64,000 nt of DNA from Bacteroidetes bacterium GWF2_40_14 (GTDB taxonomy: Bacteria; Bacteroidota; Bacteroidia; Bacteroidales; UBA932), in assembly GCA_001769195.1 (NCBI GenBank), contig MEOK01000001.1:1-64000 (forward strand), read 5' to 3'. Below the pieces are notes generated by a model. The model searched no databases and was not told the origin of the DNA. It saw only the letters and a program-made list of their open reading frames with translations. Positions 27,477 through 36,910 of this stretch are shown piece after piece. The number at the start of each line of letters is the position of its first letter. Within the stretch, counting starts at the first letter, position 1. The position numbers were made by a program, and so were the translations under genes.

Positions 27477-27974
27477 TTATTCTACATAGACGTTTTTCTG
27501 CATCCATATAATATCGAATTGTTTACCGTGTTTTGTTATGATTTTCTCAAACCTTCCGCACTGCCGGAATCCGTTATTTTCGTGAAATGACAGACTCTGG
27601 ATATTTTCCGATGATATACTGGCCAGAATTATCTTTATACCATTCTCCCTTGCCTCAGATTCCAGCTTGTCAAGGGCCAGTTTGCCTACACCTTTTCCGG
27701 TGAAGTCATTCTTTATGAAATAGGTTATCTCTGCACACTCTTTAAATGTTGGGTAGGGGTTATATGCCCTCAGAAAACAGAACCCGATAATCTCATCTTC
27801 TGAAAAAATTGTATAAGCCGGGTATCCTTTAGTAATTTCGAGGAACTTTCCGAAAAACTCATAAGGCATTGCTTTGTCGGGGTAAGCTGCCAGGCTGTTC
27901 TCAACGTAATAGTTGTATATGTCCATTGCTCCCATGCAATGGTCCATACTCATTGGCAAAAAATCAACGTGCAT
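27477..27974 (-). CDS. GNAT acetyltransferase, phosphinothricin-acetyltransferase-like
   Basis: The 165-residue protein has the GNAT core: a beta strand with EITYFIKNDFTGKGVGKLAL (acetyl-CoA-binding loop, Q/RxxGxG/A variant TGKGVG) and SFHENNGFRQCGRF near the end. The opening (MDIYNYYVENSLAAYPDKAM) resembles the Pat/MnaT group, which acetylate small amine or amino-acid analogues. The substrate cannot be read from the sequence. It is 11 bp from the OsmC gene. Confidence 0.82.
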   Translation of the reverse strand: MHVDFLPMSMDHCMGAMDIYNYYVENSLAAYPDKAMPYEFFGKFLEITKGYPAYTIFSEDEIIGFCFLRAYNPYPTFKECAEITYFIKNDFTGKGVGKLALDKLESEARENGIKIILASISSENIQSLSFHENNGFRQCGRFEKIITKHGKQFDIIWMQKNVYVE

Positions 27975-27985
27975 ATTTATCAGGT

Positions 27986-28420
27986 TTATTTGTCTATAGT
28001 AAATTTGGTATCAACTTCTACATTGCCCTTTATCATGGACCATACAGGGCAATAGGTGTCTTCCGACAATTTTATAACCTTTAACATATCACTATCAGTA
28101 ACATCTGGCGATTTTACCATTATATTCACAGTAATCTTACTGAAACCAGTAGGGTGTTCTTGCTTTCTCGTTCCGTCAGCATGAATTTCACAAGCCAGAA
28201 TGGTTTTGCCCATCTTTCTCAGGAATGTGAGAATGGCACTTCCCATGCACGAGGTAAGGCTCAGTAGCAATAACTCAAGCGATGTATAGCCAAGATTGTC
28301 GCCCAGGGGTGGGGTGTAGTCGATGGATACTGGTTCGTTTCCTGCAACATTTCCTGAGAAATGGAGTTTGTCATTCACAAGTATGACAGATGCAGTCAGC
28401 TCTTTAGATTTGTCTTTCAT
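27986..28420 (-). CDS. OsmC/Ohr-family peroxide-reducing or redox protein
   Basis: The 144-residue protein has the two family cysteines in SLTSCMGSAIL and EDTYCPVWSMI, the pair used by OsmC-type proteins to reduce organic hydroperoxides. The ATG at 28420 is preferred over an in-frame upstream start at 28468, which would overlap the neighbouring acetyltransferase gene. It sits between two GNAT genes in a compact minus-strand cluster. Confidence 0.85.
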   Translation of the reverse strand: MKDKSKELTASVILVNDKLHFSGNVAGNEPVSIDYTPPLGDNLGYTSLELLLLSLTSCMGSAILTFLRKMGKTILACEIHADGTRKQEHPTGFSKITVNIMVKSPDVTDSDMLKVIKLSEDTYCPVWSMIKGNVEVDTKFTIDK

Positions 28421-28460
28421 CTGAAATTGATTTTGATTTTTTCGAAGTAAAGATAAAAAA

Positions 28461-28991
28461 TTATTCAAAGAATTCTTTTGGATATTCTGCTGTCCCGCTA
28501 ACTCCTTTAAGCCCGTTTTCTACCAGTTCTATTGCCAGACAGCACTCATCAGGAGCCTCAAAAGATTGTCGGATGCCAAAATCGCTACTCTTCTTGTACC
28601 CGAATCTTGGATAGTAATTCGGATGTCCCACCAGCATCACAGACTTATAGCCTGCCTCTCTTGCTTTTAAGTGGGCCGCTTCTATGAGCTTACTGCCTAT
28701 ACCCATGTTCTGATATTCCGGTAACACAGATACGGGAGCAAGTGCCAGTGATTGAAATTCCTCTTTGCCATTGATGATTTTTAATTTTGTCAGAAGAATG
28801 TGTCCGACAATCTTGTTTTCATATTCTGCAACCAATGAAAGTTCCGGGACAAATGCCGATGAATTTCGCAATCGTTCTACAAGAAATTGCTCATTATGGT
28901 CACTTATCTCCAGTTTTTCAAATGCTCGTTCTGTCAAATCAAAAACTTGTTTGAAATCCGATATTGTCTCTTGTCTGATGTTGATATTCAT
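28461..28991 (-). CDS. GNAT-family N-acetyltransferase
   Basis: The 176-residue protein has a clear acetyl-CoA site (LAPVSVLPEYQNMGIGSKLI) followed by MLVGHPNYYPRFGYKKSSDF, the YprFGF-type motif seen in predicted N-acetyltransferases of the YhbS group. The substrate is unknown. Its start codon directly adjoins the stop of the upstream GNAT gene (28992), so translation is probably coupled. Confidence 0.85.
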   Translation of the reverse strand: MNINIRQETISDFKQVFDLTERAFEKLEISDHNEQFLVERLRNSSAFVPELSLVAEYENKIVGHILLTKLKIINGKEEFQSLALAPVSVLPEYQNMGIGSKLIEAAHLKAREAGYKSVMLVGHPNYYPRFGYKKSSDFGIRQSFEAPDECCLAIELVENGLKGVSGTAEYPKEFFE

Positions 28992-29549
28992 CTACTGTTG
29001 ATATTTAAGTTTCTTGAAATCTTTTTTTAACATACTGAAAACCTCCAGATCTGTGAATACACCGTCGGAAAGCAACTCACCATCGCGCTCTATACCCTCA
29101 AGAGAGAATCCGAGCCTCTGAGGAATACTCTTGCTAGGTATGTTTCCGGTGGCACACTTTATCTGTATCCTGTTTATTCCCAGCTCTTCAAATGCTAACA
29201 CCATCAGCCTTTTAACTGACTGGGATACAATTCCCCGTTTCTGATATTCTTCCGACAGCCAGTATCCGATTTCTGTTTTTTTATTTGCCTTGTCGGTATC
29301 TTTAAAACCGATAATACCGACGAATTTGCCATCGAGATGGATCACAAAGGTGAGTTCACTTCTCTTTTCCGGAGTGTCCAGAGTGGAAATTATAAATAGC
29401 CTGGTGTCTGTCACCTCCTTTGTATAATCTACAAACGGTAGCCATTTGCGTAGATATTCGCGTTGTGAGTCGATGATTCTGAAGATGTCAGGAGCATCAG
29501 ATAACTCAAGCTGCTTAAGTTTGATGGAGGGACTGACAGTGATGGTCAT
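28992..29549 (-). CDS. GNAT acetyltransferase, RimJ/RimL-like
   Basis: The 185-residue protein begins with the RimL-type pattern IKLKQLELSDAPDIFRII and contains EIGYWLSEEYQKRGIVSQSV (acetyl-CoA loop) and IQIKCATGNIPSKSIPQRLG. Members acetylate N-termini of ribosomal proteins or small molecules. It is the first gene of the minus-strand group 29549 to 25721, with a 640-bp non-coding stretch upstream. Confidence 0.87.
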   Translation of the reverse strand: MTITVSPSIKLKQLELSDAPDIFRIIDSQREYLRKWLPFVDYTKEVTDTRLFIISTLDTPEKRSELTFVIHLDGKFVGIIGFKDTDKANKKTEIGYWLSEEYQKRGIVSQSVKRLMVLAFEELGINRIQIKCATGNIPSKSIPQRLGFSLEGIERDGELLSDGVFTDLEVFSMLKKDFKKLKYQQ

Positions 29550-29617
29550 AAAGGCTGAATTTTGAACAATTATGTAAAACTATAAAATATTTTTAATAAA
29601 AATCAAACGCAAGGAGT

Positions 29618-29637
29618 TTAACTGCCAGTTGTTTTAA
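29618..29637. repeat. 20-bp element, inverted copy of 113-132
   Basis: The sequence TTAACTGCCAGTTGTTTTAA is the exact reverse complement of bases 113-132, which encode the final residues and stop of the S41 gene. A 15- to 16-bp version occurs twice near 25.2 kb. The core AACTGGCAGTT is itself nearly palindromic. Confidence 0.8.
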
Positions 29638-29787
29638 TATTTTGCTCATTTTAAAGTTTCCCACATGTCCGGCAAAATCATGTGAAAACTGCAAAGGGTG
29701 CTGAATAATGCGAAATTTCTCTCAAGAAGGTATGTGTCGGCAAGATTTGCCTCCACATGGTTTTATATTCAGCTGCAGGTTAGGTAT

Positions 29788-29818
29788 TTACTAACAGCTC
29801 TGGCAGAGCCGTTAGTAA
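29788..29818. repeat. 31-bp imperfect palindrome
   Basis: Arms TTACTAACAGCTCT and AGAGCCGTTAGTAA pair over 14 positions with one A/C mismatch and enclose GGC. It shares the core CTCTGGCAGAG with the larger palindrome 43 bp further on. Confidence 0.85.
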
Positions 29819-29860
29819 GAGACAGATTAATAGACCAGTACGTACACGTCTCATTTCTAC

Positions 29861-29911
29861 GAAAGTGCTAATGCCTCTGGCAGAGACTCTGCCAGAGGCA
29901 TTAGCACTTTC
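29861..29911. repeat. 51-bp perfect palindrome (25-bp arms, 1-base centre)
   Basis: The left arm (29861-29885) starts GAAAGTGCTAATGCC and the right arm (29887-29911) is its exact reverse complement, with a single A between them. No T-run follows on either strand, so it is not a standard terminator. It could form a cruciform or a long RNA hairpin, or be a REP-like element. Confidence 0.95.
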
Positions 29912-30189
29912 CTGATTTACATATACTTGAAAAAAGGTCTGAGAATCAAGTAAATATACAATTTACAGATTATCAGATACATATAAACTGATTTTTGTCA
30001 GAGTAGAGGTAAAAAATAGAATATTTGACGAATAAACATGTTGAGATCAGTATTAGTCGACGAAAATTGCTCCCATGAAGAAACACGTGGCACAATAAGT
30101 GGTATCTTGCTATAAATGAGTATATTAGTCAATATAATTGGTTAATAAATATTGAAAATATAACAAATGCCTGATATAAACATGATCAT

Positions 30190-32076
30190 TTAGTACGATC
30201 TCTCGTCTCTCTTCTCAACCCAGTTTATAAATGCAGTGTTTACAACCTTGTTGCCGCCCGGGGTAGGGTAGTCCCCGGAAAAATACCAGTCACCGCTGTT
30301 CTCCTTACATGCAACATGCAGGTTCTCCACTGTCTGAAACACAACTGTTACCTCGGCTTTTATATGGTCGTTTTTAACCATTTGGGCAATTTTGCCTGAA
30401 ACCTCTTCATTTGTGAACGGGGCATATATCTCCTTAACGTAATTTATATACTCCTCCTTCTGTAGCTCTTGCTGGGCCTTGCATTTTTTATAAACATCGT
30501 CAATTATACTCTCCATTCCCCTCTCTTTCAAAAGTTCAATGGCAGCATTGAAGGCAATGAATTCACCCATTCTAGTCATATCAATACCATAACAGTCCGG
30601 ATATCGGATCTGAGGGGCAGAGGAGACAATAATTATCCGTTTTGGATTCAGGGAGTCCAGTATCCTGAGTATGCTCTGTTTAAGGGTAGTTCCCCTAACT
30701 ATTGAGTCGTCAATAACAATTAGATTATCAGTCTCTTTGACTGCACCATAAGTTACGTCATAAACATGTCCTACCATCTCGTCGCGGTCACCGTCGGATG
30801 TTATGAATGTACGGAGCTTTGCATCCTTTATCACAATCTTTTCAATCCTTGGTTCGCGAGAGATAATCTCACCGAGTGTCTCCTCGCTCCACGAATCCTT
30901 GCCTGCCCTTATCTGACGCATTTTTTCCTCCACCATATACTTCTGGATACCTTTAACCATTCCATAGAATGAGGTCTCTGCTGTATTTGGGATAAAAGAG
31001 AATACAGTATTGTCCAGATCACCGTCAATAGCCTGGATTAGTTGCGGTGTAAGCAACTCTCCAAGTTTTTTACGCTCTTTGTATATGTTACGGTCATTTC
31101 CCCTTGAAAAATATATCCTCTCAAAGGAGCAGCTGCTTCTCTTTTGCGGGTCACGTACCATCTCCTCAGTTGTTGTGCCGTCTTTCTTGATTATAAGTGC
31201 ATAACCTGGTTTTATCTCCTGAATATTGGTGTCGTCTACCCTGAAGGCTGTTCTTATTACTGACCCTTCCGATGCAACAACCACAACCTCATCGTCCTTA
31301 TAGTAATATGCCGGACGGATTCCCCAGGGGTCACGGATTACAAAAGCATCGCCATGACCTACAACTCCGGCAACTGCATAGCCACCATCCCAATGGGCGC
31401 TGCTTTGCGAAAGTATGCTCACCCAATCCATATTCTCCTCAATCATAGGAGATATATCCAGCTTGGTATTGCCCTCATCTCTGTATTGATGGTACTTGTT
31501 CTGAATCTCTCCGTCCATGTAATAGCCAACCTTTTCCAGTAATGTAACAGTATCGGCATAGTTGCGAGGGTGCTGCCCGGCCTTTATGAGGCTTTGAAAA
31601 AGCTCATCTACATTGGTAAGGTTGAAGTTGGCAGCTAATGCAAGATTGCGGCTGCGCCAGTTGCTCGACCTCTTAAGAGGATGGACAAGGTCAATATTGT
31701 TCTTGCCAAATGTGGAATACCTCAGATGTCCAAGATATACCTCAGAGACAAACGGGAGATTCTGCTTTGCCCAAACTGCATCTTTTGCCTTTAAATCGCC
31801 AGTACGCAGTGGTTCATGAATTGTGTTGAATACCTCCTGTATTGGATTGGTACCGCAAGAACGGACACGGTCCATATACTTGAAACCGGGGGGCATGTCC
31901 AGTTTTACACCTACCACGCCTGCACCCTCCTGGCCGCGGTTCCTCTGCTTCTCCATCAGAATATAGAGCCGGTTTAGTCCGTAAAGGTATGATCCGTATT
32001 TCTTCTGGTAGAATTCAAGCGGTTTTAACAGCCGCACCAGTGCAATTCCACATTCGTGGTTAAGGACATCGCTCAT
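30190..32076 (-). CDS. PurF-like amidophosphoribosyltransferase (long Bacteroidetes paralogue)
   Basis: The 628-residue protein has an N-terminal class II glutamine amidotransferase domain with RNRGQEGAGV and the nucleophile Cys at position 9 (preceded by MSDVLNHE, so maturation would require removal of eight residues or differs from ordinary PurF). The phosphoribosyltransferase domain has the PRPP loop LIVIDDSIVRGTTLK. Classical PurF forms phosphoribosylamine from PRPP and glutamine. The extra length (about 150 residues over E. coli PurF) marks the long paralogue. Its start overlaps the thrC stop by 4 bp, making it the fourth cistron of the threonine operon, which is an unexpected place for purine synthesis. 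Confidence 0.85.
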   Translation of the reverse strand: MSDVLNHECGIALVRLLKPLEFYQKKYGSYLYGLNRLYILMEKQRNRGQEGAGVVGVKLDMPPGFKYMDRVRSCGTNPIQEVFNTIHEPLRTGDLKAKDAVWAKQNLPFVSEVYLGHLRYSTFGKNNIDLVHPLKRSSNWRSRNLALAANFNLTNVDELFQSLIKAGQHPRNYADTVTLLEKVGYYMDGEIQNKYHQYRDEGNTKLDISPMIEENMDWVSILSQSSAHWDGGYAVAGVVGHGDAFVIRDPWGIRPAYYYKDDEVVVVASEGSVIRTAFRVDDTNIQEIKPGYALIIKKDGTTTEEMVRDPQKRSSCSFERIYFSRGNDRNIYKERKKLGELLTPQLIQAIDGDLDNTVFSFIPNTAETSFYGMVKGIQKYMVEEKMRQIRAGKDSWSEETLGEIISREPRIEKIVIKDAKLRTFITSDGDRDEMVGHVYDVTYGAVKETDNLIVIDDSIVRGTTLKQSILRILDSLNPKRIIIVSSAPQIRYPDCYGIDMTRMGEFIAFNAAIELLKERGMESIIDDVYKKCKAQQELQKEEYINYVKEIYAPFTNEEVSGKIAQMVKNDHIKAEVTVVFQTVENLHVACKENSGDWYFSGDYPTPGGNKVVNTAFINWVEKRDERSY

Positions 32077-33386
32077 ATTATATTTTTATCTGCTGCAAAA
32101 GTAGCTAAGAACGATTTAAAATCCTCAAAATCGGAAGATATTTTTATGGACCTCTTATTCTTTTTCATGCATTGAGCCAGTCGGTCCGGCATATTTACCT
32201 CTTTACCAATGATTTTCTCAACAATGTCGCTGAATTTTGCCGGGTGGGCAGTCTCCAGAATGACTGAATTGTAAATACCGGGGAATTCACTTAAAAAATC
32301 CTTAAGTGCAGCATAACCGACTGCCCCGTGAGGGTCAGCAACATAGTCGTATGCTGTAAATAGTTCTTTTATAGATGCTTCTGTTTGTAGATTTGAATAT
32401 GACCTGCTGAAAACAACATCATCAATTCTCTCCCTGTTATTATCGTACATACTTACGATTCTGGCGAAGTTGCTCGGGTTGCCTACATCCATGGCATTTG
32501 ATATTGTCTGGACCGAAGGTTTTGGAACAAATTTGCCTGTATGCAGGTATTGTGGCAGAATATCATTTGCGTTCACTGCCGCAACGAACTTATGGACTGG
32601 CAGACCCATCTCCCTGGCAAGTAATCCTCCAGTAAGATTTCCCAGGTTACCGCTAGGTACAGAGAATATAACTGGTCTGCTTTTGTCTTTTAGCTGTGCA
32701 TAGGCATAATGGTAATAAAAAGACTGGGGAAGCAACCGGGCAATGTTTATTGAATTTGCAGAGGAGAGTTTTAGTGCACTTTTAATCTCGTTATCTGCAA
32801 ATGCTTGTTTGACAAGTCTCTGGCAATCGTCAAATGTTCCGTTGATTTCAAGTGCGGTTATATTCTTGTTCAGAGTTGTAAGCTGCTGCTCCTGAATGTG
32901 GCTTACCTTGCCGGAAGGGTAAAGCAGTACCACCTGAATGCCTTCTATGCCATAAAAACCGTTTGCCACCGCACTCCCTGTATCACCGGATGTGGCAACT
33001 AGTATAACTGTGCTATCTCTGGTGATATGTGAAAGCATCGCTGCCATGAACCTTGCTCCGAAGTCCTTAAATGCAAGTGTCGGCCCATGAAAAAGCTCCA
33101 GAATATGTAACCCTTCGTCCAATTTTACCAGCGGAACCGGAAAATCAAGGCTCCCGGAGATAATGTTTTTCAGGTCATTATCTGAAATTTCATCCTTAAG
33201 CAGCTCTTTTGAAATGATATATGCTATGTCCTGAAAAGAGAGACTCTCAATGTCTTTAAAAAACGATTGAGGAAGAGTCGGAATACTTACAGGGAGAAAA
33301 AGCCCGCCATCGTCTGCTATTCCTTTTACAACTGCATCTGAGAAGCTGACAATGTTGTTTCTGTTATTTGTGCTGTATAATTGCAT
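32073..33386 (-). CDS. thrC: Threonine synthase
   Basis: The 437-residue PLP enzyme converts O-phosphohomoserine to threonine. The PLP-lysine motif GPTLAFKDFGARFM and the phosphate-binding stretch VATSGDTGSAVANGF are clear, and the N-terminus (MQLYSTNNRNNIVSFSDAV) is typical. It follows thrB by 13 bp and overlaps the PurF-like gene by 4 bp, so all are expected on one mRNA controlled by the attenuator at 36849-36967. Confidence 0.95.
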   Translation of the reverse strand: MQLYSTNNRNNIVSFSDAVVKGIADDGGLFLPVSIPTLPQSFFKDIESLSFQDIAYIISKELLKDEISDNDLKNIISGSLDFPVPLVKLDEGLHILELFHGPTLAFKDFGARFMAAMLSHITRDSTVILVATSGDTGSAVANGFYGIEGIQVVLLYPSGKVSHIQEQQLTTLNKNITALEINGTFDDCQRLVKQAFADNEIKSALKLSSANSINIARLLPQSFYYHYAYAQLKDKSRPVIFSVPSGNLGNLTGGLLAREMGLPVHKFVAAVNANDILPQYLHTGKFVPKPSVQTISNAMDVGNPSNFARIVSMYDNNRERIDDVVFSRSYSNLQTEASIKELFTAYDYVADPHGAVGYAALKDFLSEFPGIYNSVILETAHPAKFSDIVEKIIGKEVNMPDRLAQCMKKNKRSIKISSDFEDFKSFLATFAADKNII

Positions 33387-33399
33387 ATTAGCTTCTGAA

Positions 33400-34341
33400 T
33401 TATTTTAGTTCAATAATACGGGGGCCGTTTTTATTTATTTTAGATACATACACCTCTCCGGACAGACCAAATCTTTCCAGTGCGGTTTTCATTGACTTGC
33501 CTGTTTCAACAGCAGTCTGCAAAGAAGAGGAGAGGGCAAACACAGATGGCCCTGAACCTGAAATGCTGCAGCCCAGTGCGCCTGAATCCATAGCCGCCTT
33601 TTTAATCTCATCGAAACCGGGAATCAGCATTGAACGCACCGGTTCAATTACAACATCCTGCAACGATCTTCCAATAAGACCAAAATCTTTCTTTAGCAGA
33701 CCGGCAACAAGTCCGGCTGTGTTGCCCCATTGAGTTATTGCATCTGATAGGGGAATTGTCTTTGGCAATATCTTTCTGGCCTCCTTTGTTGAAATCTCTA
33801 TCTGCGGATGTATTACCGTACAGTATAGATTTTCTGGCACCTCTATCTCTACAACATCAATTATCGGATTATACCCGCGTATTAACACAAAGCCTCCGTA
33901 GAGACACGGTGCAACATTATCGGCATGTACCGACCCACTTGCAATCTTCTCACCTTCAATAGCAAAGGGAAGGAGCTCCTCCTTGCTGAGCCCGAGGTCC
34001 AATAGTTCATTAAGGGCAAAGGCTGCTCCAACGGCACTTGCGGCACTAGAACCAAGACCACTGCCAAGAGGCATCTTTTTGTGAATCTCCATCTCTATAC
34101 CGCAAGTAATATGCAGCTTATCAATCATTGATAGGAGAGGGGCACCGGCAGTGTTCAGTTCTGCTTCAAGTGGCAATCTCCCGTTCTCACCAGTTATTTT
34201 TGTTATCGTAACACCCGGACGTTCCGAAATGCGTAAAACAATTTCGTCTCCCGGTTCATCTATAGCGAATCCCATCACATCAAACCCGCAAGCGATATTT
34301 GAGACCGATGCCGGTGCGAAAACTCTTATTTCATTTTTCAT
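33400..34341 (-). CDS. thrB: Homoserine kinase
   Basis: The 313-residue GHMP kinase shows the ATP-binding motif PLGSGLGSSAASAVGAAF and the C-terminal GHMP motif GCSISGSGPSVFAL. It phosphorylates homoserine for threonine synthase, the next gene. Length and N-terminus (RVFAPASVSNIACGFDVMG) are normal. It lies 21 bp behind thrA. Confidence 0.96.
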   Translation of the reverse strand: MKNEIRVFAPASVSNIACGFDVMGFAIDEPGDEIVLRISERPGVTITKITGENGRLPLEAELNTAGAPLLSMIDKLHITCGIEMEIHKKMPLGSGLGSSAASAVGAAFALNELLDLGLSKEELLPFAIEGEKIASGSVHADNVAPCLYGGFVLIRGYNPIIDVVEIEVPENLYCTVIHPQIEISTKEARKILPKTIPLSDAITQWGNTAGLVAGLLKKDFGLIGRSLQDVVIEPVRSMLIPGFDEIKKAAMDSGALGCSISGSGPSVFALSSSLQTAVETGKSMKTALERFGLSGEVYVSKINKNGPRIIELK

Positions 34342-34362
34342 ATTATTGTTGTGATTTTTCCG

Positions 34363-36819
34363 TTATGATAAAAAGTTACCTATTCTTATTATATCTGCAA
34401 AAATTCCTCCCGAAGTCACCTCTGCTCCTGCACCCGGTCCTTGAATTACAATAGGCCTTTCATTATAATAGATAGTCTTGAAGGAGATTATATTGTCATT
34501 TGAGTGCAGGGAGTAGAACGGGTGATACTTGTCAACAGCCTTAAGTGCCACCTCTGCTTTACCGTTTTCATAGCTGGCAATATATCTCAGAACCTTCCCC
34601 TCGTTTTGTGCGTTCTCTCTTCTTTCATTGAACAGCGAATCGTATCTCTCCATTTCAGATAAAAATTCCTCCACACTTCCACCAGGGCTTATATCCGCCG
34701 GAACAAGACTCTCCAGTTGAATATCTTCCATCTCCAGCTTATATCCGGCTTCCCGCACTAAAATTAATAATTTTCTTGCAACATCCAGCCCGTTGAGGTC
34801 ATCTCTCGGGTCGGGTTCTGTAAATCCCCTCTTTTGTGCATCCCTCACTATTTGGGAAAATGTCCTGCTTCTATCAAATGTGTTGAAGATATAGCTCAAT
34901 GTCCCTGACAATACCCCCTCGATTTTAAGTATCTTGTCTCCGCTCGCAACAAGGTCGTGAAGTGTGCTTATAATTGGCAAGCCTGCACCCACATTTGTCT
35001 CATACAGGAACTTTACATTGTGTTTCTGAGCAAGTTGCTTAAGTCTAAGATAAAAATCGTATTTGCTTGAGTTAGCTTTTTTGTTCGGTGTGACAATTGA
35101 GATACTGGAAGCAAGAATATCGGGATACCTGGCAAGAAGTAGTTCGCTTGAAGTGCAGTCTACAAAAATTGAGTTGGGAAGATTCAATTCACTCATTCTT
35201 TTTGTAAAAACATCGAGGTTGCTTTGTTCTCCTGTATTCATTAGCTGTGATTCCCAGTTTTCCAGAGAAAGTCCGTTTGTGTCGAAAAGCATCTTTCTAC
35301 TGTTTGCAACAGCAATTATCTTTAGATCAATCATTAGATCTGTATACAGAAAACTCAGTTGGTTCTTTATCTGGGTGAAAAGGGTCCTACCGATAAGACC
35401 GGTTCCAATAACAAACAGGTTTAAAGACTTATGTCCCGACAGGAAGAATGCATCATGGATTGCATTGAGTGCCTTTGATTCATCATTCTTTGAGATTACT
35501 GCCGATATGTCCAGTTTTGAAGATCCTTGAGCTATTGCTACAATGTTTATCCCGTTTTTACCGAGAGCCTGAAATATCTTTCCTGCATTCCCGGGTGTGC
35601 ACTGCATCTTGTCACCTACTACAGCAACTATAGAGAGATAATTTTCTACAGAGACCTCATTTACAATTTTTGCCTGAATTTCAAATTTGAACTCCTCTTC
35701 AATAAGCTTTTTAGCTGTACACGCATTTTTCGGAAGTACGGCAACACAGATTGAGTGCTCAGATGAGGCCTGCGAAATGAGTATCACGTTTATCTTGCCA
35801 TTTGCCAAGGCTCCAAATAGTCTTTTGGAGATACCTGCCACACCCATCAAACCGCTGCCCTGCACCAGTAAAACAGAAATATCGTCTATAGATGATATCC
35901 CCTTGATTGCGAATTTCTCCTCACCATTGCTTTTACCTATTACGGTCCCGGGGAAGCCCGGGTTGAATGTATTCATAATCCTTATTGGAACGTTTTTGTC
36001 CATTGCCGGTTGCATTGTCTGAGGGTATATTACCTTGGCTCCAAAATGGGACATCTCCATAGCCTCGTCGTATGTGAGTGAAGGTATGGAAAATGCTCTC
36101 TTTACCTTTCTTGGGTCGGCAGTCATCACTCCATCAACATCTGTCCACACCTCAATCTCGTCTACCTGCAGTGCAGCTCCCAGTATTGCAGCAGAGTAGT
36201 CAGATCCTCCTCTGCCTAATGTTATAGTTTCATCCTTTTGAGTAGAGGCTATGAATCCTGTAACAATTTGTAATTTCGAATGTTCCAGAAAGTAATCTGA
36301 TATTTTCTTATTTGTAAACTCAAAAATTACCCTGCCATATCCAAAGTTGTCGTCACACTTAATCAAACTCCTGCTATCCAGATATTCTGCCTCTATGCCT
36401 TTGTCTCTAAGTGCCTCACAGATTATTTTTGCCGATAGTCTCTCCCCGAAGCTAAGGACGAAATCGAGTGTTTTTGCCGATAATTCTCGGATCAGATAAA
36501 TACCATGCAGGAGATCTGTAAGTTCGTTCACCCTCACTTTTACACCGGCAATCACGGCACTTTGATTTCTGACCGAAATAAGCTCTCGTACTGCACAAAA
36601 ATGTCTGGTTTCAAAATCCTTGAGGGTAGGAAGGTATTTGTCGCTTCCCGTGGCAGCAATCGTACTCATTTGAATCAATGAGTCTGTGACTCCCTGAAAA
36701 GCAGAAAATACAACAGCCGTACAACCATTGTTCAGGTATGACTCAGTTACGATTTCAATGACACTTTTAATCCTTTCAGGATTGCCGACAGAAGAACCTC
36801 CGAATTTTAAAACTTTCAT
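34363..36819 (-). CDS. thrA: Bifunctional aspartokinase / homoserine dehydrogenase
   Basis: The 818-residue product combines an aspartokinase domain (MKVLKFGGSSVGNPERI, then FGERLSAKI and GRGGSDYSAAI), two ACT regulatory segments in the middle (around residues 310-460), and a homoserine dehydrogenase domain starting LFVIGTGLIGRTLF, with the catalytic region GVLSGTLSYIFNTF and GFTEPDPRDDLNG. It catalyses the first and third steps of the threonine branch. The ACT domains imply feedback inhibition, in addition to transcription attenuation by the leader 29 bp upstream. Confidence 0.96.
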   Translation of the reverse strand: MKVLKFGGSSVGNPERIKSVIEIVTESYLNNGCTAVVFSAFQGVTDSLIQMSTIAATGSDKYLPTLKDFETRHFCAVRELISVRNQSAVIAGVKVRVNELTDLLHGIYLIRELSAKTLDFVLSFGERLSAKIICEALRDKGIEAEYLDSRSLIKCDDNFGYGRVIFEFTNKKISDYFLEHSKLQIVTGFIASTQKDETITLGRGGSDYSAAILGAALQVDEIEVWTDVDGVMTADPRKVKRAFSIPSLTYDEAMEMSHFGAKVIYPQTMQPAMDKNVPIRIMNTFNPGFPGTVIGKSNGEEKFAIKGISSIDDISVLLVQGSGLMGVAGISKRLFGALANGKINVILISQASSEHSICVAVLPKNACTAKKLIEEEFKFEIQAKIVNEVSVENYLSIVAVVGDKMQCTPGNAGKIFQALGKNGINIVAIAQGSSKLDISAVISKNDESKALNAIHDAFFLSGHKSLNLFVIGTGLIGRTLFTQIKNQLSFLYTDLMIDLKIIAVANSRKMLFDTNGLSLENWESQLMNTGEQSNLDVFTKRMSELNLPNSIFVDCTSSELLLARYPDILASSISIVTPNKKANSSKYDFYLRLKQLAQKHNVKFLYETNVGAGLPIISTLHDLVASGDKILKIEGVLSGTLSYIFNTFDRSRTFSQIVRDAQKRGFTEPDPRDDLNGLDVARKLLILVREAGYKLEMEDIQLESLVPADISPGGSVEEFLSEMERYDSLFNERRENAQNEGKVLRYIASYENGKAEVALKAVDKYHPFYSLHSNDNIISFKTIYYNERPIVIQGPGAGAEVTSGGIFADIIRIGNFLS

Positions 36820-36848
36820 TTTTCTTTCATTTTCAATGGATTTATAAA

Positions 36849-36879
36849 TAAAAAAACCGCCTTCACGATGAAGCCGGTT
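36849..36879 (-). terminator. Attenuator terminator of the thr operon, with competing antiterminator
   Basis: On the transcribed (minus) strand AACCGGCTTCA pairs with TGAAGGCGGTT around a TCG loop (ten pairs, one G-G mismatch), followed by seven T. The proximal arm segment ACCGGCTTC (36878-36870) can instead pair over nine positions (two G-U) with GAAGTTGGT (36912-36904), which begins inside the leader-peptide stop codon. That is the geometry of a ribosome-controlled attenuator: stalling on Thr codons frees the upstream strand, while completion of the leader masks it. Confidence 0.85.
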
Positions 36880-36910
36880 TCAGTTTTCTTTAAGACAAAT
36901 GCTACCAACT

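Larger units (their letters stand above)
29550..30189. other. Non-coding interval with palindromes
   Basis: No coding frame of substance was seen in these 640 bases. The interval contains the 20-bp recurring element (29618-29637), a 31-bp imperfect palindrome (29788-29818) and a 51-bp near-perfect palindrome (29861-29911). The stretch from 29930 to 30180 is A+T-rich and unremarkable. The promoter of the GNAT group and the end of the thr/purF-like transcript should both lie here, but I see no canonical U-tailed terminator. Confidence 0.6.

Noticed and set aside
29861-29911. Rho-independent terminator for the thr/purF-like transcript
   Set aside because: The palindrome has no T-run on either strand, its arms are unusually long, and it lies about 280 bp past the stop codon.
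35063-35530. 155-codon plus-strand frame opposite thrA
   Set aside because: It is antisense to the homoserine dehydrogenase coding region; no domain, signal or ribosome site.
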